Source: Cymbomonas tetramitiformis
Taxonomy: Eukaryota > Chlorophyta > Pyramimonadophyceae > Pyramimonadales > Pyramimonadaceae
Assembly: GCA_001247695.2 (NCBI GenBank)
Contig: LGRX02026005.1
Location: 20,257 to 84,256 of the forward strand
Direction of reading: 5' to 3'
DNA length: 64,000 bases
The notes below the pieces were generated by a model. The model did no database searches. It was given only the letters and a program-made list of their open reading frames with translations, and was not told the origin of the DNA. This document shows positions 1-10,145 of this stretch, one piece after another; position 1 is the first letter of the stretch; every line of letters starts with the position of its first letter. The translations under genes were made by a program, and so were the position numbers.

Positions 1-332
1 GTGCTGCCCGAAGGTGGCGCCTCGTCATCCGAAGACGATGTCGGCGACAACGGAGGACCGCCTTCAAATAAGATGTCAGGCGGCGGCGGCCCGGGATTCC
101 ACGGTACCGGAGCCATATAGAGGCTCTGCCGCCTCTGTACCCGCCGGTGCAGACGAGGCGGGATGGCACATGGCACCGTGTCAAGCGGTGACTCCTCACT
201 CCTGCACAGCACAGGCTGCCGCGCAGCCCGACCCGATACCTGCACAGGGTCGATGTCGTTGGCCACCGTATAGGTGGCAGCTCCAACTCCCACGACAGAA
301 ATCAAGAGAATGAAAGAGAGAAGGAAGGGCAT
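1..332 (-). CDS. Partial ORF with N-terminal membrane segment, retroelement
   Basis: An open frame runs from an ATG at 332 to the window edge without a stop, about 110 codons, and is cut by the edge. The first ~20 residues are strongly hydrophobic (MPFLLSFILLISVVGVGA), reading as a signal anchor or transmembrane helix. The rest is Pro/Ser-rich with acidic stretches. It lies just downstream, in the minus-strand sense, of the gag-like gene ending at 403 and in another frame. It therefore probably belongs to the same retroelement, like the hydrophobic segments that sit between Gag and protease in the copia element of this window. No protease or integrase motif is visible before the edge. The function is not known. 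Confidence 0.4.
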   Translation of the reverse strand, partial: MPFLLSFILLISVVGVGAATYTVANDIDPVQVSGRAARQPVLCRSEESPLDTVPCAIPPRLHRRVQRRQSLYMAPVPWNPGPPPPDILFEGGPPLSPTSSSDDEAPPSGS

Positions 333-402
333 CCCCCACAAGCCCGCGTGGGCGGGGAAGCCCCACGGAGGCTTTCCACAGCCGTAGCTGCGGGGAGCAC
401 CC

Positions 403-2571
403 TCATGCCAATCTCCCAGAGCACCACCAGAGTGAGGTGCTCGGGCTGCGGGCGTCGACGAGCGAGTGATTTGCCGAGATGGCCGAGGCCCGCGGCTTCA
501 CGACGAAGCTGCCGTCAGCGAAGTCCTCGTAATCGTCCGTGTTGTAACCCGTGAGATCAACCGGTTCGACGGCGGCGTGGTCCACGGTCTGAACGAACCC
601 AGCGAACTCACCGTCCGCGTCCGCTGTGGTGGTCACCCGCGCCGATTGAAGTGGCGCGGGCTTCACATCTTCTCCCTGCGAGACAGGCATAGCAGGGGCC
701 GGCACGGCGGATGCCGATGCCGCCGCACCACCTGCCGGAACCTGCTCCTCCGGTGTGGCCACCGCCGCGGCGGGCACGCACACCAGAGCCGAAGCCCCCT
801 GCCCGTTACCGGCAGGAGGCGGGAAAGATGCGTGAGTGTAATGCACCCGCGGGTTGGCCGCGGAGTGAACCTCCGCGGCAAGATCGTCGAGCCTGCGGAG
901 AATGTCGTCTCCCTCGGAATCCGGCTGCTGCTCCACGGTGAAGCCGTAGGCGGACACGTCAATGCCGCCCACCGCTCCCGCACAAAGCACCGCGGGCGGC
1001 CCGTACGCGGCCGCCGCACGCGCGAAGGACTCCGCCCCGTCATCCGCCGCCTGCTGGAACAATGCACACATGGCGAGCGCGTGCACTCCCTCTGCGTCTT
1101 CCTCGTCGATGGGAATGCAAAATGCCGCGGCAGAAGTGGGCGGGTGTTGGCGCCCGCCCAACGGGCAGTCGCGGTAAAAGTGATACGCCTCACCTTTCCC
1201 CGCCTTCTTGCACCTACCGCAGAACGGCTTGGCCCGTTGATCGTCGCGGTCGAATCCCACCGGCGGGGCCTTGTGGGTCCCCACACGGAATCCTCGCGGC
1301 TGCTGCCCCCGCTGCTGCTGCTGCCGCTGCTGCACCCGCTCCCGTTGTTGCCGCACAACCGGAGCGGCCTCACCGTGTTGCCGCTGCACAAGCTCCTTGA
1401 GCTCCGTGATCTTTTGAAGAAGGGCGTCGTACTCGCTGCTGGAAAGGTGAGCGGAGACGCCGTCCGCGTCCGAAGCCACCTTCCCCCCGCCCGTCTGTGC
1501 CCAAGCCTGGTAAATCTCCACAACCATGGCACGGAGCGAAACCAGTGACACCTGAGCCAAGTCAGCGGCCATGGGATAGCGGACCTTCACCGCAGCGTAG
1601 AAGGTCGGGTCGAGGCGGGTGTAGAGGCTCAATTTTCTGGTAGCCTCCGTCGGTGTCCAGTCAGACGCCCTGTTATCCCGCACCAAACGCTGTTCCTTAG
1701 CCAAGATCGGCTGCGGGTCAACGTTTGCGGGATAACGTAACGCGGCGTGCTCCTCCTGCTGCGACTCCCGTAGTGCCACCGGCACACAGCCCTTGATAAC
1801 GTCAACGAGAGCTCGCCGTCCATCTCGGTCAGTCGAAGAATCCGTACCAGTGAGCCAGACGTAGGCGTTGCTGTGCTTCTCCACCACGAGAGCCAGAACG
1901 TCGTACAAGAGGCCATTCACCTTGTTGACCACCGGAGCCCGAGGGTCGTCGAGGTCAAAGGCACACAGTTCCAGTCCGGCCGACTGAAACTCCGTACGCA
2001 GCTGCACCACCAGGTCGGACAGAAGGCCAGCGTCGTCCGTACCGCGAAAATGATGTTTCTTGTCACCAAGAATATCCTCACGGATACTCTTGGCCCAAGC
2101 CCGATGGAGTCGCGCCTTGTAGATCTCGTCGACGAGCTTGGACCGGTCCTGCAGGTAACGCCTGACGGCAACGTCCTCGTCTACGTTTGATGCAGGGTTG
2201 GGGGTAGGAACAAAAGGCGTAGCCGCTGTCGGTGTGTTCCGCACCCCGTCGATCAACCTCAAAGAGGCATCGATGTCACTGTCCCTCGTGAGGGACTTCT
2301 TGGATCTTGTGAGTACTCCCATCTCTAGAAATGCCTGAGGGGAGGCGGTACGCTGTAACACGTTTGGGTAGGGTCGCGGAGAAAATGTGACGTCACAGAC
2401 ACGGAAAGAGCGGTCGGGCCATGCTAGCGAGGGGCGAAGGAAGATGTCGTCGAAGTCAAAGGTGCCAAGGTCACCAGCCCAAAATACGGTAGCAGGCAGG
2501 ATCAGAGCGAGCAGAAAACCGTGGATAATGGACATTGCGACGACGAAACCCAATCCAAGCCGGCACCCCAT
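403..2571 (-). CDS. gag: Gag-like protein of an LTR retrotransposon
   Basis: A 722-codon frame from the ATG at 2571. An internal ATG at 2322 (MGVLTRSKKSL) is the alternative start and would remove a hydrophobic N-terminus. The central ~300 residues are helical and charged, as in copia-type Gag. A Gln/Arg-rich linker (around 400-440) leads to a Cys/His cluster (CGRCKKAGKGEAYHFYRDC) that resembles an expanded zinc knuckle. The C-terminal third is Ala/Pro-rich. The motif DGRRAL in the middle has a counterpart, DGKRAL, in the gag-like gene at 55448, so the two are probably related. The pol part would lie left of the window. The large plus-strand ORF over 466-1548 is a shadow of this GC-rich gene. 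Confidence 0.6.
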   Translation of the reverse strand: MGCRLGLGFVVAMSIIHGFLLALILPATVFWAGDLGTFDFDDIFLRPSLAWPDRSFRVCDVTFSPRPYPNVLQRTASPQAFLEMGVLTRSKKSLTRDSDIDASLRLIDGVRNTPTAATPFVPTPNPASNVDEDVAVRRYLQDRSKLVDEIYKARLHRAWAKSIREDILGDKKHHFRGTDDAGLLSDLVVQLRTEFQSAGLELCAFDLDDPRAPVVNKVNGLLYDVLALVVEKHSNAYVWLTGTDSSTDRDGRRALVDVIKGCVPVALRESQQEEHAALRYPANVDPQPILAKEQRLVRDNRASDWTPTEATRKLSLYTRLDPTFYAAVKVRYPMAADLAQVSLVSLRAMVVEIYQAWAQTGGGKVASDADGVSAHLSSSEYDALLQKITELKELVQRQHGEAAPVVRQQRERVQQRQQQQRGQQPRGFRVGTHKAPPVGFDRDDQRAKPFCGRCKKAGKGEAYHFYRDCPLGGRQHPPTSAAAFCIPIDEEDAEGVHALAMCALFQQAADDGAESFARAAAAYGPPAVLCAGAVGGIDVSAYGFTVEQQPDSEGDDILRRLDDLAAEVHSAANPRVHYTHASFPPPAGNGQGASALVCVPAAAVATPEEQVPAGGAAASASAVPAPAMPVSQGEDVKPAPLQSARVTTTADADGEFAGFVQTVDHAAVEPVDLTGYNTDDYEDFADGSFVVKPRASAISANHSLVDARSPSTSLWWCSGRLA

Positions 2572-3002
2572 AGCTGCGGCCCAAAGTCGCTCACCGCAAG
2601 CCGCTCATCTCATAATCTCCACTAATGCCCAAACGCGCAAACGCGCACCACCTCTCCGAGCGGCCGTTTAGCCAATCATGGCCAAACTAGCAAGTGGAAT
2701 AAAGCGTGGATGGGGCCACGACCTACCGGAATATCCTAGTCCACTAGATATCAGAGGGTCCCGAACTGTGTGGATAAACTCTCTCAAGATAAATAAACCC
2801 TAAGCTAGATATACCCGGAACGGTCTCGCAACGGTCTCGGATACTAGCCTACCTGTGACACAGCGTGTGTCACAGCACGAACCTATAGATCAGTCAGCGG
2901 TCCAGTGTTGGTCCTAGGGGTCTGTCATAGGGGCCTGCACCGGGACTCCCAGTCAGGGCTGCCTATACAGATTCCAGCATATTCCAAGCGATCCAACGTG
3001 AT
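2572..3002. other. Probable 5' leader or LTR region; short hairpin
   Basis: There is no gene here. On the minus strand this is immediately upstream of the gag-like gene, so it should hold that element's leader and 5' LTR. The second LTR is outside the window and borders cannot be set. A perfect inverted repeat, TGTGACAC/GTGTCACA with a 5-nt spacer, lies at 2854-2874. Confidence 0.3.
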
Positions 3003-4190
3003 TCAAGTAGCATGCAAATGTTCATTCCAACGGGTACCCAAGCGCCGTACATCGCCCAAACATGATTCAAAATAATATTTTGGACTATAACCAGCATTAA
3101 ACTGGGCCTATAGGTTGTCGGGGATGCATGGCTGAGTGTCGGTCATGCGCTAAGACCTCGCTGTCAGCACAGGTGTACGCGTACGCAAGTAGCATGCTAG
3201 GAATCGCCCCAACGGGCGCCCTAGCGCCATATATCGCACGGTCATGATTTGATATGATAATTCGGACTACGAGACGTACTGATTTGGGCATGGTTGATAA
3301 TGGAGGTGCATGATTGAGTGGTGGGGACGAGGTGCTAGGGCCCGGTAGACAGAGTACCGGTACGCATACACAAGTAGCATGCTCGTAATCATCCCAACGG
3401 GTACCCAAGCGCCGTACATCGCCCAAACATGATTCAAAATAATATTTTGGACTATAACCAGCATTAAACTGGGCCTATAGGTTGTCGGGGATGCATGGCT
3501 GAGTGTCGGTCATGCGCTAAGACCTCGCTGTCAGCACAGGTGTACGCGTACGCAAGTAGCATGCTAGGAATCGCCCCAACGGGCGCCCTAGCGCCATATA
3601 TCGCACGGGCATGATTTGATATGATAATTCGGACTACGAGACGTACTGATTTGGGCATGGTTGATAATGGAGGTGCATGATTGAGTGGTGGGGACGAGGT
3701 GCTAGGGCCTGGTAGACAGAGTACCAGTACGCATACACAAGTAGCATGCTCGTAATCATCCCAACGGGTACCCAAGCGCCGTACATCGCCCAAACATGAT
3801 TCAAAATAATATTTTGGACTATAACCAGCATTAAACTGGGCCTATAGGTTGTCGGGGATGCATGGCTGAGTGTCGGTCATGCGCTAAGACCTCGCTGTCA
3901 GCACAGGTGTACGCGTACGCAAGTAGCATGCTAGGAATCGCCCCAACGGGCGCCCTAGCGCCATATATCGCACGGGCATGATTTGATATGATAATTCGGA
4001 CTACGAGACGTACTGATTTGGGCATGGTTGATAATGGAGGTGCATGATTGAGTGGTGGGGACGAGGTGCTAGGGCCTGGTAGACAGAGTACCAGTACGCA
4101 TACACAAGTAGCATGCTCGTAATCATCCCAACGGGTACCCAAGCGCCGTACATCGCCCAAACATGATTCAAAATAATATTTTGGACTACG
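3003..4190. repeat. Tandem satellite, 367-bp dimeric unit, ~3.2 copies
   Basis: The same 367-bp unit recurs with near identity; equivalent positions are 3097, 3464 and 3831. Each unit is a dimer of two diverged ~183-bp halves. Both halves carry CAAGTAGCATGC, an AACGGG box and a GCGCC box at matching places, and both end in a GGACTA motif. The array starts inside a half unit at 3003 and breaks off in the GGACTACGAGA motif near 4190. Only single-base differences separate units (for example 3243 and the copy 367 bp later), so it was homogenised recently. ORFs of 109 and 65 codons inside are periodic by-products of the repeat. Confidence 0.9.
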
Positions 4191-5057
4191 AGAAACTAAT
4201 TTTGTGGCATAATGTAGGGGGAAATAATTTTCGGGGAATTTAGCATGGGAGGGGGCACTACAGGGGAGCTGAAATCAGTCCTGGCTCAAAATTTGGGTGT
4301 TACAGCCATACACATACAGATTTTTTACATTCCTATCGTGCATAATGTACACAAATGTCACATAACACTTTATAGGTCACACAGTTCCAAGTATTGAGGA
4401 AGTTATGGCTGTTTAGGGTTTGGGTTTGGGTGTGCGGAAAATGATATGTTTGAGGGGCCGCCAACAACCACGCTTGGCGATAGGAATGACGCATTTAATG
4501 CATGCTATGCATATGGAAAGGCCATGAGCAAGTAAATTTGTCATCTATACATGTATATCGAATTTTAGAAGCCTTCACGACCGCCATACTGTGACTTATG
4601 TTCTTATGTCACACGTTCGCGCGGAGCCAATTCAATAATTTTCGTCCTTGAAAAAAGCGAATTTCGGATTTTTGGCGGGTGTGGGTCATATTCCATCACC
4701 GCGCGGGCCCAAATTCATATCAATCACGCAAGTGACTCGCTAGATATCTTCAATACCTTCCAATATCGAAACATGATGGTTGGTTTGACCTCCAAGGCCT
4801 CGCATGAGGGTCTCTCAAGGGTTATAGTGTCCAGTACTTGTAACAGTACTGAGCAAAATAAATTATTTTCAGGCATTTTACCCATCGAAAGCGCGCTCAA
4901 AATACACCACCTTAAACTTGATGGTGGCATGTATACACGTTTTCAGAAATTCAAAAGGGTCATAAATGAATTTTCTGAGATGTGGTTTGACCTATATGAC
5001 CAAGTTTAATGCCGGCTACGTCTATTTTACTACGGTACTTGTAACAGTACTGAAGCT
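4191..5057. other. No gene seen; paired short dyads
   Basis: No coding region is supported. A 7-bp-stem dyad, CAGTACTTGTAACAGTACTG, occurs at 4832-4851 and again (first bases altered) at 5034-5052. The two may mark the ends of a ~200-bp repeat. Confidence 0.3.
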
Positions 5058-5071
5058 CCGGGCAGTAGCCA
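5058..5071. repeat. Terminal fragment of the TGGCTACT-TIR transposon
   Basis: The 14 bp ending in CGGGCAGTAGCCA match the right end of the element at 30547-31618 and abut family R copy 1. The other end of this copy was not found. Confidence 0.45.
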
Positions 5072-5454
5072 TATATATGATATAATAAGATAGTGCAGGT
5101 GTTATCGAACAGTAACACGCGCACACCTTATGAGCGGGTGATGAGTGCAGACTTCGTCAGAAGATTCTGCTCTTGCACAACGCTAGCTCATCTATACCGA
5201 ATGCCTCCCATCTCACAGATGGTACCGCTATTGGGTTGCGAACCCGAGGCATTGGTTGAACGACTAGTATCGGCAGAACGAATGATGCGTTCGCCATATG
5301 ATACCCGCATGCTTGTTCCGCACATGCTAGAAGCGAAGATGATTTCTTCTCCGAACCGTTCGGTACTTCAAGATAGCATCTTGCTTCGCCATCCTCGAGT
5401 CCGACATACGGCCTCTCGATGACAGGTGTCATTCAAGTCTTTCCTTGAATAAAT
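5072..5454. repeat. Interspersed repeat family R, copy 1, left part
   Basis: This matches 34905-35287 almost base for base, and the reverse complement of 52600-52834 and 57050-57400 more loosely. It continues at 23027-23205 beyond the copia element, which split it. Copy 2 shows the intact junction, so the insertion point and the TAAAT duplication can be read directly. No coding function is seen. Confidence 0.85.
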
Positions 5455-5786
5455 TGCGAGAAGACCCAGTCAGAAAACAGACAGGTCAAACAGGAAGCAC
5501 TGCAGCGCTCAGGGTTTCGCACTCAGAATCTCTCTCAACATACAGAAGATATAATATATATAGTTCTAGTATGCTGAGTGTGATGCGAAATGAGCTAGTG
5601 TGCTCTGTCTCATGTGACAACCGAACTCGATCAGAGGAGATGACAATCAGGTCAGTGAAGTAGTCAGAGGTGTCGAGCCGTATCGGTGATGACAGCGGTC
5701 AGGTCGAGTCGGTGATGACTGCGGTCATGACGGGTCGGTGATGACAACTCTGATGACTGAGCTCGGACTGAATGTCAACTCCAGCA
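5455..5786 (-). repeat. Copia 3' LTR
   Basis: The sense strand begins TGCTGG and ends CTCGCA. The copy at 22695-23026 is the same except for one position I can see. The left flank is TAAAT. Confidence 0.92.
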
Positions 5787-5808
5787 CACCACCTCGAGTG
5801 AGGTGGTC
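5787..5808 (-). promoter_or_regulatory. Copia polypurine tract within a hairpin
   Basis: In the sense strand, GAGGTGGTG directly abuts the 3' LTR and serves as candidate plus-strand primer. It is preceded by its own complement (CCACCTC-ACTC-GAGGTGG), giving a 7-bp stem with a 4-nt loop. The same tract and a similar hairpin precede the 3' LTR of the short LTR elements at 40495 and 52835. Confidence 0.6.
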
Positions 5809-6488
5809 AGACCAATAACCAATCAAACCAAGATACATGCCACTAATCCAGTGCCAGAACCAAAATCCAGAAAGATGATGGAAATGGTGGAACTGCAGTC
5901 ACACCGTGTCAGGGCTGAAAACCCTGAAAAGCTGGTCCGTAGACCCAACGTCCTGACACGGTCAGTAATCTGTTCCTGGTGCCACCCTGCTGTCGGGGGA
6001 ATAGTGATGTGTCATGTCTCTGGAGGTCCACACACCGTGGCTGCAAGCTATCCGGGGTGCTTCGTCAGGGTTAGGATAAGAAGTGCCGAAGCAGGTCCAG
6101 ATCCGCCCGTCACCGGAAAGACTTACTGCAGAGGGAGAATGAAGAAAGAGACCATGACTGACAGCAGCGGTGGCTCTCACGGTCGGAACAGACACTGTAG
6201 TGATACTGTGACTAATGCAGTGCAGCTAATATCATAGAGTGAGCTCGGAATATCAATGTATCCATATACACAAATGCATTAATGAGCGCCATATCATTTT
6301 CTATCTAGTATAGTGATTCAGATTCTAGGGAAACAGTAACTAACATAAAGTAACCAGCCATAAGTAAGTTTGAATATAGGCCAGTACCTGCAAAGCACAG
6401 TCAGCTGCACAAACAACCCAAAACAGGAAAGCAGGAAAACAAGGTACTCACAGTCAGATCATGCTGCTGCTTTCTGAGTACCAGTAAA
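5809..6488 (-). other. Copia 3' untranslated region
   Basis: About 680 bp between the pol stop and the polypurine tract. No frame with retroelement similarity is seen. The 144-codon plus-strand ORF at 5803 has no recognisable content. Confidence 0.5.
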
Positions 6489-9400
6489 TCATTTCTGAAT
6501 AACTGCAGCCTGAGCCTTGCCCATGGCCATGTATTGCTGGAACATCTGGATGAAGTAGGGCTGCATGTCCTTGACTGGAGGAACTGGTTTTGTATAAGGG
6601 TCTGCCAGGTTCCGAGGTGATGGGACTCTGGCACACCGAATCCAGTTCAATCTGACAAAGTCTCGGAGAACATGAAATCTGATAATCACATGCTTCACCT
6701 TCTCGGAGAGGAGGTGATGCTCAACAATAGATCTGCATGCATCATTATCCAGCAGTAGAGGAATAGGCAACTCCAGGCGGGGCTGAGCTGAAGCTGTACT
6801 GATATACTCTCTGTTTCGGTTGTTCTGGAATCTGAGGGGATTGATTTCATCTGTGCTGAGCTCATCAGGAATTGTAGGAGAGTTTGGGCGAACTGATGTC
6901 AGGCCGTCTGCTGGCTTGTTTTGTTTTTCAAGCAGACGCCTGAGCACTGAGGATGTCTGGAGGGAAGGCATGTCAAAGTGAATGTCTGTAGCTGCTCTGT
7001 CAAGGTACTGAATAGCATGGTCAAGATCGGAATCAAGGGGCTGCTGGGTATCAATACGGTGAGCAATAGAACCAAATATCTCAGTGAGCATAAACATCAG
7101 TGACACCAACCGCTGAGCTGCCGTACTGGCTGCAACATACTCTGACCCTGTGGAGGAGACCTCAGTAATGGTCTGCCTCCCTGAGTGCCACTGCAAGATC
7201 ATACCAGCCAGGAATATCACGGAGCCAGAATAGGACCGGGCATCATTCTCTAAGTCCCTGGCCAGGTCAGCATCTGAATAACAGAACATGGTGATGACCT
7301 TGACCGGAGTCTCGGGATAGTAGAATGCCAGAGAGTAATGAGCCGTGCTGTCCATATACTGCGCAATTCTGATAAGAGCCTTCATGGACTCCTCAGAAGG
7401 GCATGATACAAACTGAGCCAGATAGATTACAGGATAGTAGCAATCAGGTCGTGAGCCACGGGCCAGCCATAGCAGTGAGCCGAGGATAGATCTGTAGCTG
7501 GGGACAAGGGACAGGTCTGGATCTGCTGGTTTCTTGATGATGAGCTTCGGGTCCATAGGAGTCCTGTAGGAATGAGCTGTGATGTTGTTGTTGGCCATCA
7601 AGTCCTTGATCTGTCTGGACTGGCAAAGGTAGATACCAAGCTGATCCTGCCTGACCCGCATCTGGAGAACCGAGGTGACCTCTCCGAGATGCTTAGCCAG
7701 AAACCTGGCTCTGAATGCTGCCCAAAAGGCATCCTCAAGCTCTGTACTGGCAACCAGAATGAAGTCATCCACATAGACAACACACATGGCCTTGACCAAA
7801 TCAGTGTAGATGAAATATATGCAGTCATCATGAGAGGACTGTCTGAATGTCACATCGCCGAACATAAAGCTGAGCATGAATATCTTAACCAGTCTCTGCC
7901 AGGAAGCACCGGCCACCTTAAGGCCATACAGTGCATAGTACAGTAAAGCACCACCGAACCCCTGATAGGTGTACCCACCCGGAAATGATACCCATACTGG
8001 GACATCCAGCTTAGCATTCATAAAGGCCTGGGAGACATCGAAGTGGCTCATCTTCAGACTGAAGATGCTGCCGAAGATGAAGGCCAGTCTGAAGGCATAA
8101 AGCTGAGGTGTGGTACATGTGGTCTCCCACGGAAGGTAGCCGTATGTCTGCTTACCATTAGCACACAGTCTGGTTTTGAAGATCTGCCGTGTGCCGGATG
8201 GTGCTGAGGGGTCTGGTTTGAAGGGTCCGGAAAACACAAAGAGAGTGGTCAGGCCTTTGGTACCCGAGGGAAGGTGCCCCGGGACCATTTTATTGTCGGT
8301 GGCCAGACCAGCCACTTCGGCATCCATAGCCTCCTGCCACTGAACTGCTTCTGGGGTGGAAAGTGCCTGCTTGACACCATGGACTGGCTTGAGCTGGGGT
8401 GCAGAAATATTGAACATGTGCACCACCAACTCTTTGGGTCCTGATCTGATGAAACTGTCAGCTGAGGTGTACTGCTGTGGAATGTACTCGGGGCGGACAT
8501 CTCTGCTGGGATCATCGGAGAAGGGGAGGAAGGCGGCGGCATGGGTGGACGGAAAGCTGACGAGGGTAGCAGGAAGGTCCATATGCCAACCATAGGTAGA
8601 CTCGGGAGTAGGCTCAAATATTACACCATAAGGTGTGCTGCTGCCTCTATCGGTGGAGATAATGATAGCGCCATATGATGGGTGCCTGCGGCTCTCTCGG
8701 GCTCTGACAATTGTCCAGATCGGATAGTGCTCATTGACCGAGACGGTCTTCCTATAGTGTGCGACATACACCAGCAGGTGTCTGTAGTGTGTACCGTCGG
8801 GTGTGGACTTGACATAATGTACCACGTCAGTCCAGGTATTGTCCCTCGACGGAACAGAGAGAAGCACACAGCCGTAAGACTGTCTGTCGGAGGTGCAGTA
8901 GTATGAGCTGATCCCGATGATGCTGGCATAGGTACAGTCGAGTGTCTCTGAGAAGGGAGATGGCCTGATAAAGGTAGCATCAACCTGTCTGTCAGCTGCC
9001 ATAGTGTCTGGAAATGCTGACATAGATCTGCCCAGGTGCTCATAAGTAGGTATCCAGTGTGGCTTGCCCACAAGGTGTACTGTGCCGTCGGTGGTATCTA
9101 GGATTTTGTAGGCATTAGAGCCCATAGAGATACCAACCATACGGCCTGCCCATGATCTGTTCTGAAGCTTTGATGAGATGCCTGGCTGTCTGCTGTTCCT
9201 CTGCTGACTGTCCATAACCACATAGCAGTGTGCACCAAATGCACGGAGACGACGGTACTGAAAGTGATGACCTGTCATAGTGTGGATAGGAGTAGTCACC
9301 ACTTCCTTGTGTGGTGTAATGGACCACAACAAGGCACCGTGCTTAGCCGCAAGCGGCCAGTAGCTGAGGTCGAGTCCAGAAGCTGTAAGGATGGACCGGA

Positions 9401-10145
9401 TCATACGGGACAGGATGCCAGTGACATTCTCCGCATAGGGATTGTCCGTATGGACTGTGGGAGAAGAGGTCTGGTGGATAATGCCATGCTGCTGATAGGC
9501 TGCTCGGCATTTGGCATCTGCCATCTCAGGTGCACAATCAGTCCTCAGCACCATCTCGGAGTCTGAGACTGTAGAGGTGGACAGGAATAGCTCATCAATG
9601 CCGTAGGAGAGGGATCTGGTATAGCCAATGAATCTCAGGAGACATACATAGTAGTCTGCCTTAGAGGCAACGGTGAACACAAATAGGTATCTGGTGGAGA
9701 TGTCAATGAAGTGGATACGGTATCTGTGCCCATTGTAGCCAATGGGTGAGATGGGGCCTGTCATGTCTGAGGCCCATTTCCGGGCTGGCTGTTGCTGACT
9801 GGTACGGAGGCGGTCTCTGCTCGGGGCTGGTTTCTGTTTGAGGCCCGTCGTAGCACAGACTGCACACCACTGAGAGCAAGTGGTAAGTGAAGCAAGAGCT
9901 GCTCTGGAACACTGTGGTCTGCCCAAGTCTACCCCTGGCATGTCGTAGAGACGGAGGATACGGGTCATCGAGGCATGCCCGAGAGCATCATGCAGCTCAA
10001 CAGGAGGACTGACCCTGATCGGGGTGTGGCGGTCTCGGTAGAGGATGCAGATGGGAAAGGGTGTGCCATCGATGAAGACCCGACCAGGTCCACCGTCAGA
10101 ACCAGCTGGGGTGAGAGGGTGTGTAGAGGTGTATGTCTGTTTCCC
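6489..10145 (-). CDS. pol: Copia pol: integrase, reverse transcriptase, RNase H
   Basis: This copies the element RNA and integrates the cDNA. The frame has an ATG at 9968, but it stays open upstream to about 10213 and there encodes the pre-integrase box (ELHDALGHAS). Entry by -1 frameshifting at 10139-10145 is therefore more likely than starting at the ATG. From the ATG, 1159 codons carry a pre-integrase zinc region (CAVCATTGLK, around 35), an integrase core with WASDMTG, LRTDCAPE and NPYAEN as the D-D-E residues (70-185), RT with KTRLCANG, FDVSQAFMN and YVDDF (about 590-780), and copia RNase H with FCYSDADLARD and SSTGSEYVA (about 900-960). It ends in TGA. No internal stop is present, so it looks functional. 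Confidence 0.93.
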   Translation of the reverse strand, partial: GKQTYTSTHPLTPAGSDGGPGRVFIDGTPFPICILYRDRHTPIRVSPPVELHDALGHASMTRILRLYDMPGVDLGRPQCSRAALASLTTCSQWCAVCATTGLKQKPAPSRDRLRTSQQQPARKWASDMTGPISPIGYNGHRYRIHFIDISTRYLFVFTVASKADYYVCLLRFIGYTRSLSYGIDELFLSTSTVSDSEMVLRTDCAPEMADAKCRAAYQQHGIIHQTSSPTVHTDNPYAENVTGILSRMIRSILTASGLDLSYWPLAAKHGALLWSITPHKEVVTTPIHTMTGHHFQYRRLRAFGAHCYVVMDSQQRNSRQPGISSKLQNRSWAGRMVGISMGSNAYKILDTTDGTVHLVGKPHWIPTYEHLGRSMSAFPDTMAADRQVDATFIRPSPFSETLDCTYASIIGISSYYCTSDRQSYGCVLLSVPSRDNTWTDVVHYVKSTPDGTHYRHLLVYVAHYRKTVSVNEHYPIWTIVRARESRRHPSYGAIIISTDRGSSTPYGVIFEPTPESTYGWHMDLPATLVSFPSTHAAAFLPFSDDPSRDVRPEYIPQQYTSADSFIRSGPKELVVHMFNISAPQLKPVHGVKQALSTPEAVQWQEAMDAEVAGLATDNKMVPGHLPSGTKGLTTLFVFSGPFKPDPSAPSGTRQIFKTRLCANGKQTYGYLPWETTCTTPQLYAFRLAFIFGSIFSLKMSHFDVSQAFMNAKLDVPVWVSFPGGYTYQGFGGALLYYALYGLKVAGASWQRLVKIFMLSFMFGDVTFRQSSHDDCIYFIYTDLVKAMCVVYVDDFILVASTELEDAFWAAFRARFLAKHLGEVTSVLQMRVRQDQLGIYLCQSRQIKDLMANNNITAHSYRTPMDPKLIIKKPADPDLSLVPSYRSILGSLLWLARGSRPDCYYPVIYLAQFVSCPSEESMKALIRIAQYMDSTAHYSLAFYYPETPVKVITMFCYSDADLARDLENDARSYSGSVIFLAGMILQWHSGRQTITEVSSTGSEYVAASTAAQRLVSLMFMLTEIFGSIAHRIDTQQPLDSDLDHAIQYLDRAATDIHFDMPSLQTSSVLRRLLEKQNKPADGLTSVRPNSPTIPDELSTDEINPLRFQNNRNREYISTASAQPRLELPIPLLLDNDACRSIVEHHLLSEKVKHVIIRFHVLRDFVRLNWIRCARVPSPRNLADPYTKPVPPVKDMQPYFIQMFQQYMAMGKAQAAVIQK

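Noticed and set aside
466..1548. 360-codon plus-strand ORF
   Set aside because: It lies antisense to the gag-like gene in GC-rich sequence, with Arg/His-rich content and no motif; a codon-shadow frame.
5220..5250. tRNA-like T-arm (GGGTTGCGAACCC) in family R
   Set aside because: No acceptor, D or anticodon arms fit around it, and it varies between copies; not a tRNA or a clear SINE head.
6454..6636. Extra small ORFs at the copia pol end
   Set aside because: Overlap the real pol terminus in other frames.
9960..9975. ATGA stop/start overlap as the way copia pol is translated
   Set aside because: The pol frame is open and conserved (ELHDALGHAS) upstream of that ATG, so reinitiation there would lose the pre-integrase box; the slippery heptamer upstream explains it better.
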